DNA from: Gelidibacter gilvus
GTDB lineage: Bacteria > Bacteroidota > Bacteroidia > Flavobacteriales > Flavobacteriaceae
Assembly (NCBI RefSeq): GCF_004115975.1
Contig: NZ_SDDZ01000004.1
Location: 248,001 to 312,000 of the forward strand
DNA: 64,000 nucleotides
Reading direction: 5' to 3'
Under the pieces are notes generated by a model that did no database searches, had not been told where the DNA came from, and saw nothing but the letters and a program-made list of their open reading frames with translations. Position numbers and translations under genes: made by a program. The number at the start of each line of letters is the position of its first letter. The stretch's first letter is position 1. This document shows, in pieces, positions 51,881 to 60,076 of this stretch.

Positions 51881-53785
51881 TCATGTATGTTTTATTTTGT
51901 ACGAATTGTTAGCGGTAACCTCCAGGATATTGTTGGCAAGCATGAGTTGAAGGGTTTCCAGAATTTCGTTTTCTGAATGTTGCATCTGCTCAACCAATGC
52001 CCTTGAGCTTAAAGGTTGATTTTCCAAAAGTAAAATAATGTCGTTAGAAATGCTTTTTGTAGACGACTTTTTGGTTTTTGGCTTTTTTAAAATGCAAACG
52101 GAACAAATGCCACAAGGGGTGCTGTTCTTCTCACCAAAATATTCCAAAAGCCGAATACTTTTGCATTGCTCTTCATCAGAAATATAACCAATGACCGCAT
52201 CAATTTGATCTTCTTTCAAACGTTGCTGCTGTTCAATGATACTTGCAATTCTGTTGATGGTCTTGTCATCTTCCCGAGGTTGTAAAAAGGTCAACTCAGA
52301 ATCGGTATTGGAGTGTTGAAACTCCACAACGCCATCCTTATCCAATTGCTGAAGAATATTTAGGACTTGGTTCTCATTTATATTCGACTTCTCAGAAACC
52401 AAATTGAGATTGATTTTCAGTTGATGTTCAAAAATGCCACCGTAAGTGCGCAAAATAGCCTTAATAACAGGTTCGAAATTTTTATGCGTGTTCAGGTAAC
52501 CAAATAGCGCCGGACTTGGTATCAGGAACTGAAGTTTGGTTTGGTAATTGAATTGTTGGGAAAGGCTAATAATACTGTTGCTGTCCAGTAGTTGGACAGC
52601 ATTATAAGCAGTGCTTGTAGGGAATCCGTAGGTTTTACAGAAGGCATTAAAATTAAACTGATGTTGCGTCAAGTGGCCTTCACCATAAGAAATCTGGAAA
52701 TAGTTGCATAATTTACGGTACACTTGCTTTATAAAATCGACGGAGGGCAAAGTGCTTAAAAACTGATGTTTCAGGTGCTGTTCATCGCTCGCATTTTTTA
52801 AAATGACCGCAAAGGCTTTCTCCCCATTCCTGCCTGCCCGTCCAGCTTCTTGGTAGTAACTTTCTAGACTTTCTGGCAAATTGATATGGATGACGGTTTT
52901 GACATCCGCTTTATCAATGCCCATTCCAAAGGCGGTCGTGGCGACCATCACCGTTTTTTGGTTGTTGGTCCATTGTTCCAAATGGTCATTTTTTTCTTTG
53001 CTGCTAATCCCACCGTGATAATAAGTCGCTGAAATCCCCTTCGATTCCAAAAAGGAAAAAATCTCTAAGGTTGCACGCCGTGTCCTAACATAAATAATGG
53101 ACCTACCTGGATATTTTTTTAGAATCTGTTCAATTTTATAATGCTTATCATTGGTATCCAAAACCATATAGGCAATGTTTGGCCTTTTAAACGAGGCTTG
53201 AAAGACCTTTGGCGCCATAAAGTCCAATTCTGCCATGATTTCTTGTACCACTTTAGGTTTTGCCGTTGCTGTAAGGGCAATCACGTTGACAGATGGATGT
53301 AATTGGCGCAACACCGCAATGTTTTTGTAGGCAGGTCTAAAATCATTTCCCCATTGGCTGATACAATGTGCCTCGTCAACCGCAATTAAATTGACCGGCA
53401 TTTGTTGGATTCTGTCCTGTACCAAGGTTTGTTGTAAGCGTTCAGGAGAGAGGTACAGGAATTTGTAATTGCCATAGATGCAATTGTCCAAAAGGGTATC
53501 TAAGGTGTTGTAGGGAATGCCACTGGTAATAGCCATCGCTTTTATGCCCTTAGCCTTAAGTTGATCTACCTGGTCTTTCATTAAGGCAATTAGCGGAGAG
53601 ACTACAATACAAATGCCGTCTTTCACTAATGCCGGAACTTGAAAGCAAATGGATTTTCCACCGCCGGTTGGCAGTAATACAAAAGTGTCTTCGTTATTTA
53701 AGACCGCATTGATTATCTCTTCTTGCAACGGCCGGAAGGAGGTATGGTGCCAATAGCGTTCTAAAATGATTATAGGATGTGACAT
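51881..53785 (-). CDS. RecQ-family ATP-dependent DNA helicase
   Basis: A 634-residue superfamily 2 3'-5' helicase. Motif 0 FRPLQEEIINAVL, motif I LLPTGGGKSICFQVPAL (about 38-54), motif II VDEAHCISQWGNDFRPAY, motif III ALTATA, motif V FGMGIDKADVKTVIHINLP and motif VI YYQEAGRAGRNGEKAF are in order. The zinc-binding Cys cluster is visible near 565 (CGICSVCILKK), and the C-terminus has winged-helix-like segments but no clear HRDC domain. It follows the small AAA ATPase by 2 bases. Confidence 0.93.
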   Translation of the reverse strand: MSHPIIILERYWHHTSFRPLQEEIINAVLNNEDTFVLLPTGGGKSICFQVPALVKDGICIVVSPLIALMKDQVDQLKAKGIKAMAITSGIPYNTLDTLLDNCIYGNYKFLYLSPERLQQTLVQDRIQQMPVNLIAVDEAHCISQWGNDFRPAYKNIAVLRQLHPSVNVIALTATAKPKVVQEIMAELDFMAPKVFQASFKRPNIAYMVLDTNDKHYKIEQILKKYPGRSIIYVRTRRATLEIFSFLESKGISATYYHGGISSKEKNDHLEQWTNNQKTVMVATTAFGMGIDKADVKTVIHINLPESLESYYQEAGRAGRNGEKAFAVILKNASDEQHLKHQFLSTLPSVDFIKQVYRKLCNYFQISYGEGHLTQHQFNFNAFCKTYGFPTSTAYNAVQLLDSNSIISLSQQFNYQTKLQFLIPSPALFGYLNTHKNFEPVIKAILRTYGGIFEHQLKINLNLVSEKSNINENQVLNILQQLDKDGVVEFQHSNTDSELTFLQPREDDKTINRIASIIEQQQRLKEDQIDAVIGYISDEEQCKSIRLLEYFGEKNSTPCGICSVCILKKPKTKKSSTKSISNDIILLLENQPLSSRALVEQMQHSENEILETLQLMLANNILEVTANNSYKIKHT

Positions 53786-53787
53786 CG

Positions 53788-54327
53788 CTATAAATTTAAG
53801 GAATCTATAATGAAGTCTGCGCGTTTTTCTACAGTATCAAAAGGAATAGGAATCAAATGGTATCCGAATTTTTTATAGGTGATCATGAGCTGTTCATGAA
53901 TCTGCTCCGACTGTTCGAAAGTTTCATAGCGGACATTGTCACTTTGGAATATATCGGGCCAAGGTGTTACGATAAAAATAGTGTCGTAGCAACTGTTCTG
54001 GCAGACTTGGACAAAGCTTTCAGGATAGTCGCTGCCATAAAAATCCATATAGGCCAAAACATCAGGAAGGCCACGATCGAGAAAAATGGTCGTATTTTCG
54101 TAGGTATTCGCTTCAGTAAATTGTTTGATTCTTCCTTCTAAAAGTAGTTTGCTAAAGAGCAAGGGCTGAGTTAGAAATAGCTGTTCTATCCCATTTTCCC
54201 TGGCTTCGAGCGTCACTTGTCTTGAGATTTCCTCAAAGCAAATGTGTCCTCTTTTTTTTAATTCGTTTATTATTGATGATTTTCCAGTTCCTGGACCTCC
54301 AGTAATAACAATCTTTTTAGTGTTCAA
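53788..54327 (-). CDS. AAA_28-type P-loop ATPase, NadR-kinase-like
   Basis: A 179-residue single-domain NTPase. Walker A is ITGGPGTGKSSIINEL (about 8-23), followed by CFEEISRQV and the acidic TTIFLDRGLPDVLAYM (Walker B-like, about 83-98) and an R-rich lid DNVRYETFEQSEQIHE. The layout resembles the AAA_28 family and nicotinamide-riboside kinase-like proteins. The start is a TTG, with no in-frame ATG nearby. It lies 2 bases before recQ, so they are co-transcribed, but the functional tie is unknown. Confidence 0.82.
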   Translation of the reverse strand: MNTKKIVITGGPGTGKSSIINELKKRGHICFEEISRQVTLEARENGIEQLFLTQPLLFSKLLLEGRIKQFTEANTYENTTIFLDRGLPDVLAYMDFYGSDYPESFVQVCQNSCYDTIFIVTPWPDIFQSDNVRYETFEQSEQIHEQLMITYKKFGYHLIPIPFDTVEKRADFIIDSLNL

Positions 54328-54392
54328 TTTGGCAGGGTTTTGGCTGCAAAAATCGTAATTATAATAGAAATTAAAAAATGTAAAGTAAAATG

Positions 54393-54400
54393 TATCTTTG
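54393..54400 (+). promoter_or_regulatory. -7 box for the DUF493 gene
   Basis: TATCTTTG followed by CAG, 19 bases before the ATG at 54420, is a close match to strong Bacteroidetes promoters. No clear -33 TTG lies at the right distance. Confidence 0.5.
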
Positions 54401-54419
54401 CAGATGAATAAGAACCATT

Positions 54420-54713
54420 ATGAGTACAGAGAAAAATCAAGACGAATTTTACGATAAATTACGATCGCAGCTATATGCAACAGCAAGTTGGCCATCAGAA
54501 TACCTTTACAAATTCATCGTATTATCAGATAACCGTAAAATTGCGGAAATAGAAAATATTTTTGATAATATGGGAGCAGTAATAAAAACCAAACCTTCGA
54601 AAAACGGAAAATATACCAGTGTGTCCATTAATTTGCAGATGCTCACTCCTGAACATGTTATTGAAAAATATAAGGAAGTGACGGAGAAGGTGGAGGGGGT
54701 TATTTCGTTGTAA
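54420..54713 (+). CDS. DUF493 family protein
   Basis: A 97-residue protein of the DUF493 (YbeD-like) fold. It has the central FYDKLRSQLYATASWPSEYLYKFIV and the end VSINLQMLTPEHVIEKYKEVTEKVEGVISL, typical of the flavobacterial version. The family resembles ACT-like small regulatory domains, but no function is established in Bacteroidetes. It has its own promoter and lies divergent from the AAA ATPase gene. Confidence 0.88.
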   Translation: MSTEKNQDEFYDKLRSQLYATASWPSEYLYKFIVLSDNRKIAEIENIFDNMGAVIKTKPSKNGKYTSVSINLQMLTPEHVIEKYKEVTEKVEGVISL

Positions 54714-55002
54714 GGGTTTAGTGGGGAGTTGGTAGAGGTGAGAGTTTTTTAGTTTTGAGTTATGGGTGAGGACGGATGACTGATGACGGATGACCGATGG
54801 CGGAAGACCGATAACGGATGACCTATGACTGATATCTGCGCCTGAGACTGAGAACTGAGACTGAAAACCGAAGACTGCCAGCTGAAGACTGATTTTTACG
54901 AAACTTTTACAGCACAATTAAACTTTCTTTATTTTTTTTCGTATTTTGCAGACATGCACAAAGTACTGCGATGCATAACATTTAATACTACACATTAATA
55001 TT
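54714..55002. repeat. Low-complexity ACGGATGACCGATGA-like patch
   Basis: From about 54765 to 54890 the sequence is a degenerate tandem of words such as GACGGATGAC, GATGACGGATGACC, TGAGACTGAGAACTGAGAC and GAAGACTG. It resembles the patch at 19.5 kb. The remaining bases before the DUF4290 gene are A/T-rich and may hold its promoter. Confidence 0.6.
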
Positions 55003-55650
55003 TTGATAGACAATTTAGAATACAATACCGAGCGCGAACATTTGATCATTCCTGAATATGGAAGACATATGCAAAAGATGATCAATTACGCCAAAGAGCG
55101 CGAAACAAAAGAGGAACGCAATAAGGTTGCTAAGGCCATAATTTCTGTTATGGGCAATCTACAACCACATTTAAGGGATGTTCCCGATTTTCAGCATAAG
55201 CTATGGGATCAGCTATTTATTATGGCGGATTTTGATTTGGACGTAGATTCTCCATATCCTAAACCTTTAAGAGAAGAATTACAGGCACACCCTGAACCTT
55301 TAAAATATCCACAAAACTTCCCAAAATACCGTTTCTACGGCAATAATATCAAAACAATGATTGATGTTGCCAACACATGGGAAGACGGCGATTTAAAAGA
55401 GGCTTTAATTTATACCATTGCCAACCACATGAAAAAATGTTTCTTAAACTGGAACAAGGACACTGTGGAAGATGATGTTATTTTTAATCACTTATATGAA
55501 TTGTCTGAAGGAAAAATCAATCTTAAGGAAGAAGATGAAGACTTATCTGACGTCACTACGTTGATGAGAAATAAAAAGAAATACTCTTCGAGCACTAAGA
55601 AAGCACACCCTAAAAAAAGTACTACCAACCGTAATAGAAAACGCTACTAA
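55003..55650 (+). CDS. DUF4290 family protein
   Basis: A 215-residue protein conserved in Bacteroidetes, of unknown function. The family start (LEYNTEREHLIIPEYGRHMQKMI) and DFQHKLWDQLFIMADFDLDVDSPYP segment are clear; the middle FYGNNIKTMIDVANTW is family-like. The C-terminus is a basic, Lys/Ser-rich tail (SSSTKKAHPKKSTTNRNRKRY) that may bind nucleic acid. It starts at TTG; no in-frame ATG is near. It precedes murA by 6 bases, an arrangement common in this group, so both share one transcript. Confidence 0.88.
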   Translation: MIDNLEYNTEREHLIIPEYGRHMQKMINYAKERETKEERNKVAKAIISVMGNLQPHLRDVPDFQHKLWDQLFIMADFDLDVDSPYPKPLREELQAHPEPLKYPQNFPKYRFYGNNIKTMIDVANTWEDGDLKEALIYTIANHMKKCFLNWNKDTVEDDVIFNHLYELSEGKINLKEEDEDLSDVTTLMRNKKKYSSSTKKAHPKKSTTNRNRKRY

Positions 55651-55656
55651 CTATAC

Positions 55657-56967
55657 ATGTCAACATTTATAATTGAAGGAGGTCATCAATTAAAAGGAAG
55701 TATCCAACCTCAAGGCGCAAAAAATGAAGCACTACAAATATTATGTGCTGTTTTGCTCACTCCAGAAATCGTCACCATTCATAATATTCCAGACATCGTT
55801 GATGTCAATAAACTGATTTCACTTTTAGAGAAATTAGGCGTCAAAACCAAAAAAATTGGTTCTGGTTCTTATACTTTTCAAGCGGATGAAGTGAATATGA
55901 AATACCTTGAATCTGCTGAATTTAAAGAAGATGGGAAAGGTTTGCGTGGTTCTATAATGATTGTAGGACCGCTTTTGGCACGTTTCGGAAAAGGGTATAT
56001 CCCAAAGCCTGGAGGTGATAAAATTGGACGCCGAAGAGTGGACACCCACTTTGAAGGCTTTATAAATCTAGGCGCAAAATTCCGATACAATCGCGAAGAC
56101 CATTTTTATGGGGTGGAAGCCGACCGATTAAAAGGCGCATATATGCTCTTGGATGAAGCTTCTGTAACAGGGACCGCCAATATTGTGATGGCTGCGGTTC
56201 TAGCCGAGGGCACGACCACTATTTACAATGCGGCATGTGAGCCTTATTTACAACAGCTGTGTAAAATGCTGAACCGAATGGGCGCCAAAATCAGTGGTGT
56301 GGGTTCCAATATGCTGGTTATTGATGGCGTGGACGCTTTGGGCGGCACGGAACATAGAATGTTGCCGGACATGATTGAAATTGGAAGCTGGATAGGATTG
56401 GCTGCCATGACCAAAAGTGAACTGACCATAAAAAACGTGAGTTGGGATGACTTGGGACAAATCCCTAATGTCTTCAGAAAACTTGGGATTACCGTTGAAA
56501 GAGATGGTGATGATATTTATATTCCTGCTCATAAGGATGGCTACGAAATTCAAAGTTATATAGATGGTTCCATTTTAACGGTTGCCGACGCTCCGTGGCC
56601 TGGGTTTACGCCAGATTTGTTGAGTATTGTGTTGGTGATTGCCACACAAGCCAGAGGCGCTGTTTTGGTGCATCAAAAAATGTTTGAAAGCCGTTTGTTC
56701 TTTGTGGATAAATTGATTGATATGGGTGCAAAAATCATTCTTTGCGATCCGCATCGTGCTACCGTCATAGGTCACGATTTCAAATCGTCCTTAAAAGCAA
56801 CCACAATGACCTCGCCAGATATTAGAGCTGGGATTTCACTCTTGATTGCTGCTTTATCAGCTAAAGGGACATCCACCATACATAATATCGAGCAGATTGA
56901 TCGTGGGTACGAGCGTATTGATGAACGTTTGCGTGCGATAGGTGCCAAGATTACGCGATTGAGCTAA
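55657..56967 (+). CDS. murA: UDP-N-acetylglucosamine 1-carboxyvinyltransferase
   Basis: The first committed step of peptidoglycan synthesis, transfer of enolpyruvate from PEP to UDP-GlcNAc. The 436-residue EPT-fold protein has the N-terminal GGHQLKGSIQPQGAKNEALQIL with catalytic-site Lys and Asn, the GSIMIVGPLLARFGKG segment with active-site loop and the PKPGGDKIGRRRVDTHFEG loop. In place of the usual Cys of the PEP loop (about 115 in E. coli) the text reads G-G-D-K, so it may be the Asp-type, fosfomycin-tolerant form. It follows DUF4290 closely. Confidence 0.93.
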   Translation: MSTFIIEGGHQLKGSIQPQGAKNEALQILCAVLLTPEIVTIHNIPDIVDVNKLISLLEKLGVKTKKIGSGSYTFQADEVNMKYLESAEFKEDGKGLRGSIMIVGPLLARFGKGYIPKPGGDKIGRRRVDTHFEGFINLGAKFRYNREDHFYGVEADRLKGAYMLLDEASVTGTANIVMAAVLAEGTTTIYNAACEPYLQQLCKMLNRMGAKISGVGSNMLVIDGVDALGGTEHRMLPDMIEIGSWIGLAAMTKSELTIKNVSWDDLGQIPNVFRKLGITVERDGDDIYIPAHKDGYEIQSYIDGSILTVADAPWPGFTPDLLSIVLVIATQARGAVLVHQKMFESRLFFVDKLIDMGAKIILCDPHRATVIGHDFKSSLKATTMTSPDIRAGISLLIAALSAKGTSTIHNIEQIDRGYERIDERLRAIGAKITRLS

Positions 56968-56993
56968 GCACAACTCATGTAAAATATAAATAG

Positions 56994-57024
56994 AAATGCC
57001 TCAGAACTTTTGAGGCATTTTTTT
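56994..57024 (+). terminator. Intrinsic terminator after murA
   Basis: AAATGCCTCA pairs with TGAGGCATTT around a 7-base loop and is followed by a T-run, starting 26 bases after the murA stop. It ends the DUF4290-murA transcript. Confidence 0.9.
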
Positions 57025-57031
57025 ATAATGA

Positions 57032-57086
57032 TGCCATTGTTGGTGTTTTTCTCTTCATGCCATTGTTGGTGTTTCCCACCAACAAT
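57032..57086. repeat. Dispersed hairpin repeat, ATTGTTGGTG arms (copy 4)
   Basis: A lone left arm (ATTGTTGGTG at 57036-57045) is followed by a full hairpin at 57062-57086 (ATTGTTGGT and ACCAACAAT). Both left arms are preceded by ATGCC, the same layout as at 12.4 kb. It lies just after the murA terminator, between convergent genes. Confidence 0.8.
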
Positions 57087-57143
57087 TCTTTCTTATAAAA
57101 TCAACATAAAAAGTTTTTGTAGTCTTTTTACAAAGATGCATCC

Positions 57144-58457
57144 TTATTCCAAAGCTCGTTTATAAGTTTCCAAACAGCGCAGTCGTGCTTCCTTATGATC
57201 AACCATTTTATCTGGGTAACTCAGTTCTTGGAATTCAGGCACCCATGTAGTGATGTATTTTAAATCCTTATCAAATTTTTCGATCTGAGTTGTGGGATTG
57301 AAAATCCGAAAATAGGGCGCGGCATCCACGCCACAACCCGCAACCCATTGCCAATTGCCCACATTGCTAGCCATTTCATAATCGTGCAGCTTTTCAGCAA
57401 AATAAGCTTCGCCCCAACGCCAATCGATCAAAAGATGTTTGCATAAAAAACTACCCACCAACATGCGCACACGGTTATGCATAAATCCTGTGGCATTCAG
57501 CTGTCGCATTCCAGCATCTACAAGAGGATATCCAGTAGTGCCATCACACCAACGCTTAAAATTCTCTTCATTATTTAGCCATTCAATGCGATCGTATTTC
57601 GGTTTAAAACTCTCAGTGGCGGTGTGTGGAAAGTGCCAAAGAATTTGCATAAAAAATTCACGCCAAATGAGTTCTTGCCAGAAGATTTCATTCTTTTCGG
57701 CAATGGCCTTTTTCATCATTTTTCGAATGCTGACAGTTCCAAATCGTAAATGCGGACCCAATCGTGATGTGCTGTCCTGTGCTGGGAAATTTCGGGTTTT
57801 TTCGTAGTCTTGAATTAAGGATGGAGTCAGCTCGTAATTGGCGATCTTTTGCGATGCTTTTTTAAACCCAAGATCGGATAGGCTTAAATTTGGTAATTCG
57901 GTATTTTCAACGAGATTATGGAGATGGGAATTGGTAGTAAAGATCTTCAAATCGATGGTCTTGAATTTTTCTTTCCAAATCTTCATATAGGGCGTATAAA
58001 CCACATACGGATCACCATCTTTTTTAACGACCTCATTTTTTTCAAAAATAACCTGATCCTTAAAGCTGTGAAAAGCGATATTGTTTTTTGAAAGGAATTC
58101 TTTTATTTCCGCATCCCGTTCTTGGGCGTACGGTTCATAATCATGATTGGTAAAAACAGCAGCAACGTCATAATCTTTGACGAGCTGTTTGTAAATCGTC
58201 AAAGGTTTTCCTTGGTATAATGCCAAACTGCTACCATGTTCCTTTTGCAATATGGTTCGCATGTTTTGAAGCGCATCAAAAATAAAAGTGACACGAGCAT
58301 CATCTTCAGGAAGATCTTCCAAGATTTCCGTATCAAAAATGAAGAGGGGCAGGACAGGATGTTCTGATGTCAAAGCCTCGTAGAACCCGATGTTGTCATC
58401 CAATCTCAAATCGCGACGGAACCAGAAGATGTTTATTGGGGTTTTTAGTTGTTTCAT
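57144..58457 (-). CDS. Cryptochrome/photolyase family protein (deoxyribodipyrimidine photolyase)
   Basis: A 437-residue flavoprotein that repairs UV cyclobutane dimers with blue light. The N-terminal antenna domain opens INIFWFRRDLRLDDNIGF. The FAD domain holds RLGPHLRFGTVSIRKMMK, WQELIWREFFMQILWHFP, GTTGYPLVDAGMRQLNATGFMHNRVRM and LLIDWRWGEAYFAEKLHDYEMASNVGNWQWVAGCG with the Trp and Asn residues of class I photolyases. It is the last gene of the minus-strand light cluster. A cryptochrome role is possible, but repair is the more likely one. Confidence 0.93.
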   Translation of the reverse strand: MKQLKTPINIFWFRRDLRLDDNIGFYEALTSEHPVLPLFIFDTEILEDLPEDDARVTFIFDALQNMRTILQKEHGSSLALYQGKPLTIYKQLVKDYDVAAVFTNHDYEPYAQERDAEIKEFLSKNNIAFHSFKDQVIFEKNEVVKKDGDPYVVYTPYMKIWKEKFKTIDLKIFTTNSHLHNLVENTELPNLSLSDLGFKKASQKIANYELTPSLIQDYEKTRNFPAQDSTSRLGPHLRFGTVSIRKMMKKAIAEKNEIFWQELIWREFFMQILWHFPHTATESFKPKYDRIEWLNNEENFKRWCDGTTGYPLVDAGMRQLNATGFMHNRVRMLVGSFLCKHLLIDWRWGEAYFAEKLHDYEMASNVGNWQWVAGCGVDAAPYFRIFNPTTQIEKFDKDLKYITTWVPEFQELSYPDKMVDHKEARLRCLETYKRALE

Positions 58458-58545
58458 ATTTCAGGTTTCTTGATTCTAATTTGCTGCTTTTCAACTTCAA
58501 TTTCAACTTGCCGCAACGTCAGTCGGACAATTAAACGTTTGAAAT

Positions 58546-59013
58546 TTATTTTTTATAAACCCCGAACAGTTCTTCCAATTTTTTTGTTCTATAAGTAAAG
58601 ATTTCTTCCAATTTAGGCTTGACAATAATGGGATGTGCCAATTGTCCCAGAAATCCAAAGGGCAATTTATAATCGATGATATCTTCCATTTCTACACCGC
58701 CGTCAATTTCTTTGATAAAATGTTTATGGTGCCACAAGGCATAGGGACCAAAACGCTGCTCATCTACAAAATATTGATTTTTGACGCTGTGCGTGATTTC
58801 CGTAACCCATTTGGTCTTGATGCCCAAAACCGGTGTCACAATATATTGGATGATCTGTCCTGCAAACATAGGTCTGTCCGCGCCAGAAAGAATATGGAAG
58901 CCCATATATTCTGGGGTAATGGTCTTTAAATTTCTTGGATCTGAGAGGAAATCCCACGCTGTGTCAATGCTAATAGAAAGATTTTGCTTTTGGTGGAGCG
59001 TGTATATTTTCAT
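58546..59013 (-). CDS. SRPBCC family protein
   Basis: 155 residues from the ATG at 59013 (MKIYTLHQKQNLSISIDTAW); the frame extends to 59070, but that part overlaps a repeat-like stretch. It is a START/Bet v1-type ligand-binding fold, as seen in SIDTAWDFLSDPRNLKTITPEYMGF near the start and DIIDYKLPFGFLGQLAHPIIVKPKLEEIFTYR near the end. Proteins of this kind often sit beside photolyase in flavobacteria. The ligand is unknown. Confidence 0.85.
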   Translation of the reverse strand: MKIYTLHQKQNLSISIDTAWDFLSDPRNLKTITPEYMGFHILSGADRPMFAGQIIQYIVTPVLGIKTKWVTEITHSVKNQYFVDEQRFGPYALWHHKHFIKEIDGGVEMEDIIDYKLPFGFLGQLAHPIIVKPKLEEIFTYRTKKLEELFGVYKK

Positions 59014-59095
59014 AGTTATGCCCACATAAGTGGGGATCTGTTTAATTAATTCCCTGATTTTTATTTTCATTCCCTCGAAAGAGAGAACCTCCTTA
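59014..59095. repeat. Imperfect palindromes between the TspO and SRPBCC genes
   Basis: GCCCACATAAGTGGGGATCTG (59022 on) and CATTCCCTCGAAAGAGAGAACC (59070 on) are short imperfect palindromes. They resemble worn copies of flavobacterial dispersed elements of the ATTCCCGCGAAAGCGGGAAT kind. The first overlaps the rejected upstream extension of the SRPBCC gene. Confidence 0.4.
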
Positions 59096-59109
59096 TAGTA
59101 AGGATTTAT

Positions 59110-59571
59110 TTAATTATGTATCAAAATGTAGAGATTCAGTGAGGTCGCAATACAAATCCATATTAAATATGGAAAAATCAGTAAGTTGTAGGCTTTCATC
59201 AACTTGAAATATGTTACTAAAAATGCCGTAATGATAAAGGTCAATGCGATAATGGTTCCCAATCCAAATGCAATCATGTGCTGATTGAAAAAGACAAAAT
59301 TCCAGGCGATATTCAAAACAAATTGAATGATAAAAAGTGTGATGACTTTACTGGTGGGATGCTTACGATAAAGAATGGCCATGTAAAATGAAAAACAGAG
59401 CATGATGAATGTCCATGCTGTTCCAAAAAGCCAGTTGGGAGGTGTCCATGGCGCTTGCCTCATTGAGGTGTACCAATCGCTGGTTGGACCATTGCCCATA
59501 AGCAGGATACCAAGACCTAACGCACCAAAATTGAGGATTAGAAATACGAAAAGTGGTTTTAAAAACTTCAT
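59110..59571 (-). CDS. tspO: TspO/MBR family tryptophan-rich sensory protein
   Basis: A 153-residue membrane protein with five transmembrane helices. The Trp-rich signature WYTSMRQAPWTPPNWLFGTAWTFIM follows the first helix. TspO proteins bind porphyrins and cholesterol-like ligands and link to tetrapyrrole and light stress. In Bacteroidetes it occurs with photolyase and folE, as here. It lies 96 bases before the SRPBCC gene and 276 bases after the small gene at 59848. Confidence 0.92.
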   Translation of the reverse strand: MKFLKPLFVFLILNFGALGLGILLMGNGPTSDWYTSMRQAPWTPPNWLFGTAWTFIMLCFSFYMAILYRKHPTSKVITLFIIQFVLNIAWNFVFFNQHMIAFGLGTIIALTFIITAFLVTYFKLMKAYNLLIFPYLIWICIATSLNLYILIHN

Positions 59572-59847
59572 TTTTTCATGTGATTTTTCGCTGCTCCTTG
59601 AAGATTATAATCCTAGATATAGGTTCTAAATTCTGATGAGTAGTGGATAGTTTCTTAAAAAATAAAAATTCTATCTTAGCATCGTCCTTAATAGTGACGA
59701 TCCTCCTATAGAATATTTCAAATAAAACTCAGACTTTAGCTACAGAGTTAAAGAACACTACATGTTTAAATACAGGAACAATTGGGTTATTTGAGCGTTT
59801 TACTTAAATAACCCAATATGCGTCCACTGATATACTTTATATATTGC
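59572..59847. other. Spacer in the light cluster with a hairpin
   Basis: The 276 bases between the tspO and the upstream small gene hold a 12-bp inverted repeat, ATTGGGTTATTT (59781-59792) and AAATAACCCAAT (59806-59817), 31 bases after the small gene's stop. It has no T-run, so it is a weak terminator or an mRNA-end structure. Confidence 0.5.
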
Positions 59848-60072
59848 TTAAGCAGTAAGTGGTTTACCTTTTAATCGTTTTTCCACTCTTTGTTTAATGA
59901 CAGTCAATCGTTTCATAATGTCCATGATCTGTTCATCCTTTTTGCGTTTATAAATTTCATTTAAGCCTAAAATTAACGTTTTGGCTTTTCTGGAAATTTC
60001 TATTCTGTCACTAGTTGAAAGTGATCTTAACTTTTGTTGCTCAAATTCGAGTGCTTCATTAATAATGTCCAT
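59848..60072 (-). CDS. Small charged protein of unknown function next to folE
   Basis: A 74-residue all-helical, highly charged protein (LEFEQQKLRSLSTSDRIEISRKAKTLILGLNEIYKRKKDEQ). It starts 4 bases after the folE stop, so it is co-translated. I do not recognise the family. Its place in the cluster suggests a small regulatory or adaptor protein, an inference only. Confidence 0.65.
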   Translation of the reverse strand: MDIINEALEFEQQKLRSLSTSDRIEISRKAKTLILGLNEIYKRKKDEQIMDIMKRLTVIKQRVEKRLKGKPLTA

Positions 60073-60076
60073 AATG

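Noticed and set aside
51436-51976. Open frames of 131 and 152 codons with repeating peptides
   Set aside because: They only exist because 23-bp units leave frames open over 69-base periods; no start context, and they overlap fmt and recQ ends.
59781-59817. 12-bp inverted repeat as an intrinsic terminator
   Set aside because: No T-run on either strand and a 13-base loop; recorded only as a hairpin.
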